Shown: piece by piece, positions 7,025-14,177 of the stretch
Numbering within the stretch: position 1 is the stretch's first letter
Layout: every line of letters starts with the position of its first letter
Notes under the pieces: generated by a model
Told to the model about the DNA's origin: nothing
Databases searched by the model: none
Seen by the model: the letters and a program-made list of their open reading frames with translations, nothing else
Translations under genes and position numbers: made by a program
NCBI GenBank assembly: GCA_035581425.1
Contig: DATJVP010000178.1
Location: 1 to 22,078, forward strand
Direction: 5' to 3'
Length of the DNA: 22,078 nucleotides
Source of the DNA: DASZHJ01 sp035581425
GTDB lineage: Bacteria > Pseudomonadota > Alphaproteobacteria > ATCC43930 > CGMCC-115725

Positions 7025-7801
7025 ATGAATTTAGTTTCGCCGAAGAGAATGACTGTGCCGGAATCCGCCGAGCGGCAGGCGCGCATCGACCTCGCAGCGG
7101 CGCATCGCCTCGCGGTTCATCAAGGCTTCAGCGAGGGGATTTTCAACCACTTGACCCTGGCGGTGCCGGGCACGAGCGACCGCTACTTCCAGATCCCCTT
7201 CGGCATGCATTGGTCGGAGGTCTCGGCGAGCTCGTTCATGACCGTCGGCTACGACGGCAAGCTGATCGCGGGAAGCGGCGAGATCGAGCGCTCAGCCTAC
7301 TGCATCCATGCGCCGATCCATCGACTCAAGCCCCGGCTGGCCTGCGTCTTCCACACGCACATGCCTTATGCGAGCGCGCTCACGCGCCTCGATGAGCCGG
7401 AGCTCCAGCCGATCGGCCAGACCGAGATCGGGTTCCTCAACGAGGTCGCCTACGACAGGGAGTACACGGGCCTCGCCTATGATCCCGCCGAAGGCGAGCG
7501 GCTCGCGGAAGTGCTCGGTGACAAGTCGATCCTGTTCATGGCCAATCACGGCGTGCTCGTTTGCGGCGAGACCGTCGCCGCTGCCTATGACCGGCTCTAT
7601 TACCTTGAGCGTGCCTGCCAGGTGCAGATCTACGCGATGTGGACGGGCAAGCGGCTAAAGCAAGTCCCCAACGCGGTGGTGGAGAAGACGCTCGCGCAGT
7701 TCAAGACCGGGAATGTCTATTACGGGAAACCCGCCGCCGAGCATCACTTCGCCGCGCTGAAGCGGATGCTTGACCGCAAGGAGCCCGACTACCTCGACTG
7801 A
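7025..7801 (+). CDS. Class II aldolase/adducin-family protein
   Basis: A 258-residue protein of the fuculose-phosphate aldolase/adducin N-terminal family. The divalent-metal ligands are visible: HTHMPYASAL (His110 and His112) and MANHGVLVCG (His175). The preceding GEIERSAYCIHAPIHR and the following TVAAAYDRLYYLERACQVQ are typical. Bacterial members cleave or decarboxylate small hydroxy acids and sugar phosphates, and many have no assigned substrate. An alternative internal ATG 27 nt downstream (MTVPESAERQ) is possible. It is divergent from the monooxygenase-ligase pair and inside the island, so the three may form one short catabolic route. Confidence 0.9.
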   Translation: MNLVSPKRMTVPESAERQARIDLAAAHRLAVHQGFSEGIFNHLTLAVPGTSDRYFQIPFGMHWSEVSASSFMTVGYDGKLIAGSGEIERSAYCIHAPIHRLKPRLACVFHTHMPYASALTRLDEPELQPIGQTEIGFLNEVAYDREYTGLAYDPAEGERLAEVLGDKSILFMANHGVLVCGETVAAAYDRLYYLERACQVQIYAMWTGKRLKQVPNAVVEKTLAQFKTGNVYYGKPAAEHHFAALKRMLDRKEPDYLD

Positions 7802-8037
7802 TCCGCCGCCAGGTCCGAAGCGTTCAACTTCCGAGCCTAAATGCAGAACCGTCGACGGTCCTCCGCTTTTACCTGGCTAGAATCGCAACGCTAGCGTCAG
7901 TTGCGGGCACTCGTGGGAACGATCACCCTGATCGATCTTGCGGCATCGCTCCGCGCGTACAGTGTAAAGAGCGGACCGCCCAGCGGGCGGTAAACCTGCA
8001 TCGTCAGGATCACCAGATTCGCCAGGAGGAGCGCAGC
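7802..8037. other. Intergenic stretch after the aldolase gene
   Basis: No convincing gene is seen. It contains a perfect short hairpin near its end and leads into a small ORF with a good ribosome site. The segment belongs to the island, to the left of the right-hand attachment core. Confidence 0.5.
7975..7991 (+). other. Perfect hairpin upstream of the small ORF
   Basis: ACCGCCC (7975-7981), a 3-nt AGC loop, and GGGCGGT (7985-7991) form a 7-bp GC-rich stem. It is not followed by a T-run, so it is a weak terminator candidate. It may sit in the 5' leader of the small ORF at 8038. Confidence 0.5.
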
Positions 8038-8130
8038 ATGGCGAGCTTCGACGGTGGCCATATCACGAAGACCGACCAGAAGGCGCTCAACCAGCCGCTA
8101 AACACCGTCAGCACCGAGATCGGTCACTGA
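8038..8130 (+). CDS. Possible small protein of 30 residues
   Basis: A short ORF beginning MASFDGGHITKTDQKALNQP and ending TEIGH. It is supported mainly by an AGGAGGA ribosome site at 8024-8030, 7 nt before the ATG, one of the best in the window. There is no membrane segment or signal. No family is recognised; it could be the start of a longer gene cut off during island decay, because the right attachment core begins 43 bp after its stop. Confidence 0.4.
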   Translation: MASFDGGHITKTDQKALNQPLNTVSTEIGH

Positions 8131-8172
8131 TGCGGCTCACGCACTCTATGAGAGTTGTTCGGTAAAGGTGGT

Positions 8173-8190
8173 ATCCCTCCCCCGCTACCA
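8173..8190 (+). repeat. Attachment-site core, right copy
   Basis: An exact second copy of the last 18 bases of the tRNA-Met gene, with no other part of a tRNA around it. TGTTCGGTAA at 8156-8165, just inside the island, is the exact inverse complement of 3691-3700 beside the left copy. The bases on the outer side (CCGTACC...) should be the original chromosomal sequence downstream of the tRNA. Confidence 0.82.
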
Positions 8191-8224
8191 CCGTACCTCA
8201 TCTGAGTGTCAGTCAGCGTCGCGG

Positions 8225-8247
8225 GAGTCACCTTTCGACGGTGACTC
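8225..8247 (+). terminator. Hairpin, possibly the displaced terminator of the tRNA-Met gene
   Basis: GAGTCACC (8225-8232), a 7-nt loop TTTCGAC and GGTGACTC (8240-8247) form a perfect 8-bp stem, followed by TTGTCG. It lies 35 bp beyond the right attachment core. Without the island it would be 35 bp after the tRNA CCA end, a usual place for an intrinsic terminator. The T-run is poor, so the role is tentative. Confidence 0.45.
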
Positions 8248-8333
8248 TTGTCGCAACCGCGCATCCGGCGCATGCTCGATCTCGCCAAATGGTTTAGCGA
8301 GTGCGGATTGGGCATGGGACGGGGGAGGTCCAG

Positions 8334-9830
8334 ATGCGCGACGCCGTTCGCATCAGGCCGGCATTCATTGCCGCGATCGGAGTGCTAGCGCTGCTCTCGT
8401 GCGTGATCCTCGCGCCGCGGGGGCAGACGCAGACGACGAACCAACCGGCGGAGCCGCCCGTCACCGTCGACAAGTTCCTCGACGATCAGTTCGATTATAC
8501 CGTCACCTCGATCGAGATCGCGCCGATGGTGAAGAAGGGCGACGCGACGCCCGGCGATTGGACGGCGGCGAAGAACGGGTTTTGGCAGGCGATCCTCACT
8601 CGCGTGGGCATCAAGCCCTGCGTCACCGATCCCAAGGATCTCAAGGGCAAGCCGGGGGTCCAGGATTACATCAGCGACTCCAACGTGCTCAACAAAGGCG
8701 GCACGCGCGCGACGATCGGCTATTTCGTGAAGGTGAAGGGCGACTCGCCGGACGGGCCGGTCACGCAGGAATTCTTCATCCTCATGAGCTACGACACGAT
8801 CAAGGACAAGGCCGCGAACAAGACGCTCTGCGCCTTCGAGGTCTTCATGTTCGGACCGCTGCCGCGTCCCGGAAGCCAGGCCGCCGCATTCATCAAGAGC
8901 GGGACTGCGCCGCTCTTCGCGGGGCTTGCCGTCAACGATAAAGGAGAGCTTCTCAAGGAAGTCCCGCTCACCATCGCTCGGGTGAAGAATTTCCAGTCCG
9001 ACACGCCTGCGAACGAGAGCGTCAAGCCCGGCGTCAATACCGAAGGCGTCGGTTGCTTCAAATGTCACGGCCGCGACGATCAATTTCCCGAGGAGACATT
9101 GCCGTTCCCCTGGATCGGTAAAGTCGACGGGTCCGAGAAGAAGCCGGACGCACCGAAGACCGCGACGGCAACGCCGCAGGGTGGCACGGACAAGCCGAAT
9201 TCGCAGCCGTCCCCGACACCGACGACACCGCAGACCGGAAACGCGACGCCGCCCAATCAAGGAGGAGGCGGAGGCAACCAGCCGGCGCAGCCGCAAGCGC
9301 CCCCTGGGCCGCAGGCGATCCCGTCGCCGCCTCCGATCAAGACCGGCAATAGCGAGCAACAGGCGCTACAGGACCTCAACAGCCCCACGCACGCGATCGT
9401 CGCCGGCACCGGCCAAACCCTCACTTGGGATCCGGCCAAGAAGAGCTGGATCGATGACAAGACCGGCGCCGCGCTGGGGTTCCAGGGCGCGCTCGCGAAG
9501 GACGGCACGGTCATTCCCGCACCGCCCCTCTTGAGCGACCGCTCGGGCGTCCATCACCAAGCGCAGCAGGACAAGAACGATCCCGAGCGCGCCTATGACA
9601 GTCGAACCGGGCAAAACCTCAAATGGGATCGGACGAAGGCGAGCTGGGTCGACACGAAGACCGGGAACGTCGTGGGCTTTTCGGGTGCCTACGCGTCGGC
9701 TGCAGGTGCGACAGGGGCGAGCCCCGTGCTTCCAGGAGGGGAGTTCGGTTTCGGCTTTGGCTTCGGTGTCGGTGGCGGCAGGGGCGATCACGACCAGCCC
9801 CGCAGCGAGCCCTATTCGAAGAAGCCGTAG
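8334..9830 (+). CDS. Secreted protein with one c-type heme motif and C-terminal tandem repeats
   Basis: A 498-residue protein with no recognised overall family. An N-terminal signal segment (RIRPAFIAAIGVLALLSCVI) implies export. A globular part covers about 35-230. A single heme-c attachment motif CFKCH lies at 241-245 in EGVGCFKCHGRDDQFPEE. A Pro/Gln/Thr-rich, low-complexity linker follows (about 270-340). Two repeats, at about 347-389 and 413-455, share the pattern GQ-x-L-x-WD-x2-K-x-SW-x-D-x-KTG-x3-GF-x-GA, and the tail is FGFGFGFGVGGG-rich. The start at 8334 is preferred to 8301 because of a GGAGG site at 8324-8328 and because it places the signal at the N-terminus. It could be a periplasmic or outer-surface electron carrier; this is inference. 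Confidence 0.85.
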   Translation: MRDAVRIRPAFIAAIGVLALLSCVILAPRGQTQTTNQPAEPPVTVDKFLDDQFDYTVTSIEIAPMVKKGDATPGDWTAAKNGFWQAILTRVGIKPCVTDPKDLKGKPGVQDYISDSNVLNKGGTRATIGYFVKVKGDSPDGPVTQEFFILMSYDTIKDKAANKTLCAFEVFMFGPLPRPGSQAAAFIKSGTAPLFAGLAVNDKGELLKEVPLTIARVKNFQSDTPANESVKPGVNTEGVGCFKCHGRDDQFPEETLPFPWIGKVDGSEKKPDAPKTATATPQGGTDKPNSQPSPTPTTPQTGNATPPNQGGGGGNQPAQPQAPPGPQAIPSPPPIKTGNSEQQALQDLNSPTHAIVAGTGQTLTWDPAKKSWIDDKTGAALGFQGALAKDGTVIPAPPLLSDRSGVHHQAQQDKNDPERAYDSRTGQNLKWDRTKASWVDTKTGNVVGFSGAYASAAGATGASPVLPGGEFGFGFGFGVGGGRGDHDQPRSEPYSKKP

Positions 9831-9944
9831 CCGCGCGCGCACGAGGCCACCCAGCTCGGCAGCGTTGAGAGCCATGATTGCGGACATTGCGAGAAACCGC
9901 GAACGGTTTGTGGCGCGTGACTCGAACTGTCGAAGCGCGGCCAC

Positions 9945-10793
9945 CTATCTGAGCGCCTCCTCGAGGAACGTCCTGACGGAATCGCATGGCACGAGTAGGG
10001 ACTGCCACGCTCGATGCGCTTGATCCTGCGCTTCATTGCCTACATATCGGTTTCCCGAGACCCGGTGCACGATCCCGACGAGGTCTCCGTCGGCACTGAA
10101 TGCCGGTGCTCCGGAGCTGCCTTGTAGTGCATCGGCAGTGATGCCGATCCAATCTCCCTGGGACGCGACCGGATCAAGGGTGACGCCCCTGCTCCAGCGT
10201 CGCTTCATGACACCTTGATCGCCAATCGCTTCCATGCCGCCTGCGGCGCGCGCAGCCGTGTTCGGATACCCGATGAGGAAGACCGGCCGTCCTTGGTTCT
10301 GATCGCACTGCTTCGCAACGGGAACGGGCTGGAGCGCCCAATCCTCGCTGGTGTCGACTTCGACCTTGAGCAGGGCGAGGTCCAGGGGCTCGAGGCGTGC
10401 AACCACCTCGGCCCCGGAAACCGTACGCATCGGAGAATCCTCAGTCGCGCCGTTCCCAGAGGAAACAGGCGACCGGCCGGAGCCGAGGAGGATGTTCTTG
10501 CACCAGCCCAATCGCGGGCCGCACTTCGAGCTGACGACGTGCTCCGCAGTCAGAATATGGAGAATGCGCCCGCCGGAGCTCGAGAGGCCGGATGAGACGA
10601 GAACGCCAGATCCGGTTCCGCCCTTTTGACCCGGTAGGGCCGTAATCGAAAACACCGACTCCCAGACGGCTTGAATCGCCACCGCGAGGGCGTGCTTGTC
10701 GCTACTAAAACCCTCTTCAGCGAGCGAACCCGACCGCATTGCGAGAATGCACATCGCGCAGATCGCGAGGCGAGCCGCGATCTTCGAGGTCAT
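9945..10793 (-). CDS. Secreted trypsin-like serine protease (S1 family)
   Basis: A 282-residue chymotrypsin-fold protease. The triad is His85 in TAEHVV, Asp138 in LDLALLKV and Ser227 in GSSGAPAF, followed by GDLVGIVHRV, the usual strand after the serine. Residues 1-25 (MTSKIAARLAICAMCILAMR) look like a signal peptide. The start at 10793 is chosen because it puts the signal at the N-terminus and removes an overlap with the upstream gene; a longer frame starts at 10871 but its extra residues are unlike a signal. There is no PDZ domain, so it is not a DegP/HtrA protease. It lies 43 bp downstream of the carboxymuconolactone decarboxylase-family gene on the same strand. Confidence 0.85.
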   Translation of the reverse strand: MTSKIAARLAICAMCILAMRSGSLAEEGFSSDKHALAVAIQAVWESVFSITALPGQKGGTGSGVLVSSGLSSSGGRILHILTAEHVVSSKCGPRLGWCKNILLGSGRSPVSSGNGATEDSPMRTVSGAEVVARLEPLDLALLKVEVDTSEDWALQPVPVAKQCDQNQGRPVFLIGYPNTAARAAGGMEAIGDQGVMKRRWSRGVTLDPVASQGDWIGITADALQGSSGAPAFSADGDLVGIVHRVSGNRYVGNEAQDQAHRAWQSLLVPCDSVRTFLEEALR

Positions 10794-10836
10794 TCCCGGA
10801 CCATCGCTCGATTGCCGCCCGGACCGATGCGCGGCA

Positions 10837-11412
10837 TCACCGGCCGTCGCTCGCCTCCGGCAACGGCACATCGAACCCGTTGAGCGTCACCGAGACCATG
10901 CAGTAGAGGCCGACGAGGCTGATGAGCTCCGCAGCCCCGCCCTCGCCGAAGGCGCCTACCGCCTGCCGGTAGGTGAGTTCCGGGAGCACGCCGCCGGTGA
11001 CCAGCGCCGCGGCCATGTCGTAGGCGATCGCTTCCTCACGCGTGAGATCGGCGGGACGCTGGCCCGCGACGATGGTCGCGATCTTTGCGTCGCTGATGCC
11101 GCGGAGCTCGGCGACCATGACGTGGGCGTAGATCTCGTATGCCGCATGGAACCGTGCGCCGGTGACGAGGATCGCGACCTCGCGAACCGGACGCGGCAGG
11201 CTCGGATCGGTCGACATCGCCTTCACCAGCTCCCAGACGGGAGCGCCGAATTTTGGGAACCGCAGCCAGGGATTCCATGGACCGATCAGCCGCCCCTCCG
11301 CGTCGATCGCAGTGAATCCCTTGAAGTTCCTCTCGATGCCCTCGCGCATGTCCTGGTAGAGCGGACGTAGCTTGCCGTCCAGCTCGGAGGGCGAGATTAG
11401 CGGCAGGCGCAT
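10837..11412 (-). CDS. Carboxymuconolactone decarboxylase (CMD)-family protein
   Basis: A 191-residue all-helical protein of the CMD/AhpD-like superfamily. The core helix region VREVAILVTGARFHAAYEIYAHVMVAELRGISDAKIATI shows the family's Glu/His spacing (E...H). The CxxC pair of AhpD-type peroxidases is absent, so a redox role like AhpD is unlikely. Members act as decarboxylases, hydratases or have unknown roles. The start at 11412 (MRLPLISPSELDG) is supported by GGAG 6 nt upstream; the frame remains open to 11499, without family similarity. It may be transcribed with the protease that follows, and is divergent from the CopC-like gene. Confidence 0.85.
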   Translation of the reverse strand: MRLPLISPSELDGKLRPLYQDMREGIERNFKGFTAIDAEGRLIGPWNPWLRFPKFGAPVWELVKAMSTDPSLPRPVREVAILVTGARFHAAYEIYAHVMVAELRGISDAKIATIVAGQRPADLTREEAIAYDMAAALVTGGVLPELTYRQAVGAFGEGGAAELISLVGLYCMVSVTLNGFDVPLPEASDGR

Positions 11413-11447
11413 GGCAGGCTCCATTCTGCAGGGGGAAGGCTCGATGT

Positions 11448-11476
11448 ATATTAGGGCGCGTTCTCCGCGGTGACAG
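11448..11476 (-). promoter_or_regulatory. Candidate promoter for the CMD-family and protease genes
   Basis: On the - strand, CTGTCA (11476-11471) and TAATAT (11453-11448) lie 17 bp apart, each with four of six consensus bases. The -10 box ends about 36 bp before the ATG at 11412. It lies between two divergent genes; nothing comparable is clear for the + strand. Confidence 0.35.
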
Positions 11477-11487
11477 GGAAGGCGGCC

Positions 11488-11889
11488 ATGCGCGATCACC
11501 CGAAATGGCTCGGTCGAGGGTTTCCGGGCCTCTGCAGCATCGCTCTCATCGTCGCGCTAGCGGCGGCCTCGCTCCTGGCGTTCGGGCGCGACGCCCACGC
11601 CATGATCATGCTGGAGTCGCGTCCCAAAGTGGACGAGATGATCGAGGGGAAGGGCGTCTCCTTCGCGCTCCGCTTCGACCAACCCGTCAGTCACCGATCC
11701 TCGCGACTGATCTTGGTCACACCGCAAGGGCAGCGCTCGCTGGGGATCCGGATCGATACGGAGGTGGACACGCTCTACGCCTTCGCCGGCGATCTCGCGG
11801 ACGGGAAGTACGAGTTGCAGTGGGAGGCGCACGCAACCGATGGCACCGTGATCTCCGGGAGCATCCACTTCTCCGTCGGCAAGAAATAG
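11488..11889 (+). CDS. CopC-domain periplasmic protein with an altered copper site
   Basis: A 133-residue CopC-like beta-barrel protein. A signal peptide (hydrophobic CSIALIVALAAASLLAF) ends near DAHAM, followed by the domain: SRPKVDEMIEGKGVSFALRFDQPV, then YELQWEAHATDGTVISGSIHFSV. CopC proteins bind periplasmic copper using an N-terminal His of the mature chain and a His in a DGH motif near the end. Here the motif reads DGT, and the N-terminal His would be lost if cleavage follows AHA. Copper binding may therefore be weakened or lost. No CopD or multicopper oxidase gene is adjacent. The ATG at 11488 has GGGAAGG just upstream; a GTG at 11470 is also possible. Confidence 0.82.
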   Translation: MRDHPKWLGRGFPGLCSIALIVALAAASLLAFGRDAHAMIMLESRPKVDEMIEGKGVSFALRFDQPVSHRSSRLILVTPQGQRSLGIRIDTEVDTLYAFAGDLADGKYELQWEAHATDGTVISGSIHFSVGKK

Positions 11890-11898
11890 CGCGGGTTC

Positions 11899-12897
11899 TT
11901 AGCGTTTCTCTCCTGCAAATCCCCGCTGCAACTCCGCGAGCCGGTCGAGCGCCGCTTTCGGCAGCGGCCCTTTTTCGACCGCCGCGCGCGCCTGCTCGAA
12001 CTGCTCCGGCGTCGCCATGCCCACGAGAATGGTGCCGACCGCGGGGTGCGAGATCGCAAAGCGCGTCGCGGCCTCGGTGAGGCTCGCGGCATAGCCGTCG
12101 CGCACGATCGGCGCGAGGCGACGCGCGCGTGCGACATCGGCCTCATAGCTGCGCGCGGAGCCGATGGGGTCGGGCGGCGGGCTCGCGATCGGATGACGAT
12201 CGAGCGAGCCCGAGAGCGCGCCGCCCGCGAGCACGCGGATCGCGATGACACCGACGCCCGCGGCCTGCGTGTCGTCGAAGAGGCGGCCGTAATCCTGTGC
12301 GGGGTAATGCGCGGGCGGCGGCGTCCCGGCCGAGGAATTCAGCATGTTGTAGGTCACCTGCGCGCTCTCGAAGCGGCGAGAGTCCACGACCTCCTTGAGC
12401 GCGAGCGTGTCGCCGATCGCGGTGAAGCCGGGATGACGGATTTTGCCCTCGCTCCTGAGGCGCTCGAAGGTGGGTGCAACCTGCTCCAGCACCTGCCGCG
12501 CGCTCAAATTCTCCCCGCCGCCCGCCAAGGTGACCTCGTTGTGGAGGTGAAAGATGTCGACGCTCTCCATCTGGAGCCGGCGCAGGCTGCCCTCGAGCGA
12601 TTGCGTGATCGCCTCCGCGATGTGGCCGAAGTCGCGCGAGGGGAGGCGCACCTTGGTGCCGACGATCGCATGCTTCGGCTTGAGCGCTTTCAGGACGCGG
12701 CCGAGATTCTCCTCTGAAGTGCCGTTCCCGTATTGCACGGCGGTGTCGAAGTAGTTGACGCCGACATCGAGCGCGCGGGCGACTGTCCGCTCCTGGTCCG
12801 CAGGTGCGCCGCGCACCATGAGGCCGCCCACCGTGCCGCAACCAAAGCCCAGCGCCGACACACGCAAGCCGCTGCGGCCGAAGGGACGTAGCTCCAT
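11899..12897 (-). CDS. Aldo/keto reductase
   Basis: A 332-residue NADPH-dependent oxidoreductase with a TIM-barrel fold. The catalytic tetrad is visible: Asp51 (NYFDTA), Tyr56 (QYGNG), Lys82 (VGTKVR) and His117 (DIFHLHN). The N-terminal MELRPFGRSGLRVSALGFGCG is the usual opening of the family. Later family motifs are GFTAIGD, QVTYNMLNSSAG and VGMATPEQFEQARAAVEKG. The substrate, a carbonyl compound, is unknown. The stop is 10 bp from the convergent CopC-like gene. An imperfect palindrome lies just upstream of its start and separates it from the MetE-like gene. Confidence 0.93.
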   Translation of the reverse strand: MELRPFGRSGLRVSALGFGCGTVGGLMVRGAPADQERTVARALDVGVNYFDTAVQYGNGTSEENLGRVLKALKPKHAIVGTKVRLPSRDFGHIAEAITQSLEGSLRRLQMESVDIFHLHNEVTLAGGGENLSARQVLEQVAPTFERLRSEGKIRHPGFTAIGDTLALKEVVDSRRFESAQVTYNMLNSSAGTPPPAHYPAQDYGRLFDDTQAAGVGVIAIRVLAGGALSGSLDRHPIASPPPDPIGSARSYEADVARARRLAPIVRDGYAASLTEAATRFAISHPAVGTILVGMATPEQFEQARAAVEKGPLPKAALDRLAELQRGFAGEKR

Positions 12898-12921
12898 GAT
12901 TGCTCCTCCGCTCCGTATATC

Positions 12922-12942
12922 CCTCTGCCCGGAGGGGAGAGG
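12922..12942. repeat. Imperfect palindrome between two genes
   Basis: A 9-bp stem with one mismatch (CCTCTGCCC / GGGGAGAGG) around a 3-nt loop. It resembles the CCTCTCC...GGAGAGG-type intergenic palindromes scattered through many alphaproteobacterial genomes. No T-run follows on either strand, so it is a poor terminator. Copy number cannot be judged from one window. Confidence 0.45.
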
Positions 12943-12956
12943 AATTCATTAGTCAG

Positions 12957-14081
12957 CTACACCCCGCCCCAGACCTCGCGTGCGACGTCTACGACCAGGC
13001 GAAGCTTTGCGATCTCGTCTGCGACGGTGACTTTATTGCCCTCGATGGTGCTGGAGAAGCCGCATTGCGGGCTGATGCAGAGCTGCTCCAGCGGCACATA
13101 TTTCGCGGCTTCATCGATGCGCCGCTTGAGCTCGTCCTTGCGCTCGAGCGCGGGAAGCTTCGTCGTGACGAGGCCCAGCACCACCACCTTCCCCTTCGGA
13201 ACGAACCGCAGCGGCTTGAAGTCGCCGGCACGCGGCGTGTCGTATTCGAGGAAGAAGCCGTCGATCCTGGTTTCGCTGAAGACCTGCTCGGCGACTGGGT
13301 CGTAGCCGCCCTCGGCGAGCCAAGCGCTCTGGTTGTTGCCGCGGCAGATGTGCATGCAGACCGCCATGTCCGCGGGCCGTTTCGCGATCGCCTCGTTGAT
13401 GAGCTTGATGTAGGTCGCCGGAAGCTTCTCGGGGTCCTCACCGATGGTCTCGCGCACTTGCTTGCGCAGCGCGGGATCGCAGAGATAGGCAAAGTTGGTG
13501 TCGTCGATCTGGAGGTAGCGGCAGCCCGCGGCGCCGAGGTCATGAATCTCCTCGCTGTAAACGCGCGCGAGGTCGGCGAAAAAAGCATCCATCTCGGGAT
13601 ATGCCGTGCGGTCGACCGCACCGCGTCCGCCACGGAAATGCATGATCGTGGGTGAGGGGATCGTCTGCTTCGCCGTCGCGTGCGCGACCGATTTCACGAA
13701 TTTGAAGTGCTCCACGAAAATGCCTTTGGGGCGACCGAGCTTCCCCTCGATCCTGAGGCTCGGTGGCGTCACCTCGTTCTCGCCCTCGGCGCTGTGGAAG
13801 TGCAGCTTGATCTTCGAGGGGACCTCGCGGACGTTGGCGAAGCTCTTTAGGAAATCCATGTGCCACTCGCGCCGCCGGAACTCGCCGTCGGTGACGCCCT
13901 TGAGCCCGACCTCCTCCTGTAGCTTCACGACGTCGCGGATCGCCTGATCCTCGATCTCCGAAAGCTCCTCCCTGGGGAGTGTCCCCTTCTCGAACGCCAC
14001 GCGCGCCTCCTTGAGCCGTGCCGGTCGCAGCAGGCTCCCCACGTGATCGGCGCGAAAGGGCGGTTTTGGTCGGGCGGACAT
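12957..14081 (-). CDS. MetE-C-terminal-type (cobalamin-independent) methyltransferase
   Basis: A 374-residue stand-alone version of the C-terminal catalytic barrel of methionine synthase MetE. It has the N-terminal motif RADHVGSLLRPARLKEA, KGVTDGEFRR, LQIDDTNFAYLCD, and the zinc ligands in MHICRGNN (His244 and Cys246) and CISPQCGFSS (Cys340). Relatives of this length lack the folate-binding N-terminal half of full MetE and may use other methyl donors or methylated substrates. The start at 14081 is supported by AGGAG about 9 nt upstream; a longer frame extends to 14396 without similarity. It is divergent from the TRAP genes across 96 bp, which hints at a shared regulator. Confidence 0.9.
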   Translation of the reverse strand: MSARPKPPFRADHVGSLLRPARLKEARVAFEKGTLPREELSEIEDQAIRDVVKLQEEVGLKGVTDGEFRRREWHMDFLKSFANVREVPSKIKLHFHSAEGENEVTPPSLRIEGKLGRPKGIFVEHFKFVKSVAHATAKQTIPSPTIMHFRGGRGAVDRTAYPEMDAFFADLARVYSEEIHDLGAAGCRYLQIDDTNFAYLCDPALRKQVRETIGEDPEKLPATYIKLINEAIAKRPADMAVCMHICRGNNQSAWLAEGGYDPVAEQVFSETRIDGFFLEYDTPRAGDFKPLRFVPKGKVVVLGLVTTKLPALERKDELKRRIDEAAKYVPLEQLCISPQCGFSSTIEGNKVTVADEIAKLRLVVDVAREVWGGV

Positions 14082-14177
14082 CGGTGCTACTCCTAATCGA
14101 AATCGAGGGCGGCATAATAGCGCCGGAGCAAGGTCGAGTGCGAGCGTGGGGAGGTTAACGCCGGTGGGAAGGCGCCC

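Larger units (their letters stand above)
3670..8190. mobile_element. Putative 4.5-kb tRNA-Met-integrated element with a broken serine recombinase
   Basis: The element is bounded by the 18-bp direct repeat (3670-3687 and 8173-8190). It contains a truncated recombinase directly beside the tRNA, then three metabolic genes and a possible small ORF. The joint of the two inner flanks reconstructs a palindromic attP-like site, so the boundaries are supported by two independent signals. The cargo is an acyl-CoA ligase, a luciferase-like monooxygenase and a class II aldolase-family protein. Only the recombinase C-terminus remains, so internal deletion has occurred and the original element was larger. 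Excision would need a recombinase supplied from elsewhere. Confidence 0.7.

Noticed and set aside
8166..8190. A second tRNA gene at the right core
   Set aside because: Only the last 18 bases match; there is no D arm, anticodon arm or 5' acceptor strand, so it is an attachment-site copy.
10794..10871. Longer start for the serine protease
   Set aside because: It would overlap the upstream CMD-family gene and put an Arg-rich stretch before the signal peptide.
14082..14177. A riboswitch in front of the MetE-like gene
   Set aside because: The 96-bp divergent gap is short and no SAM or cobalamin riboswitch core could be recognised.
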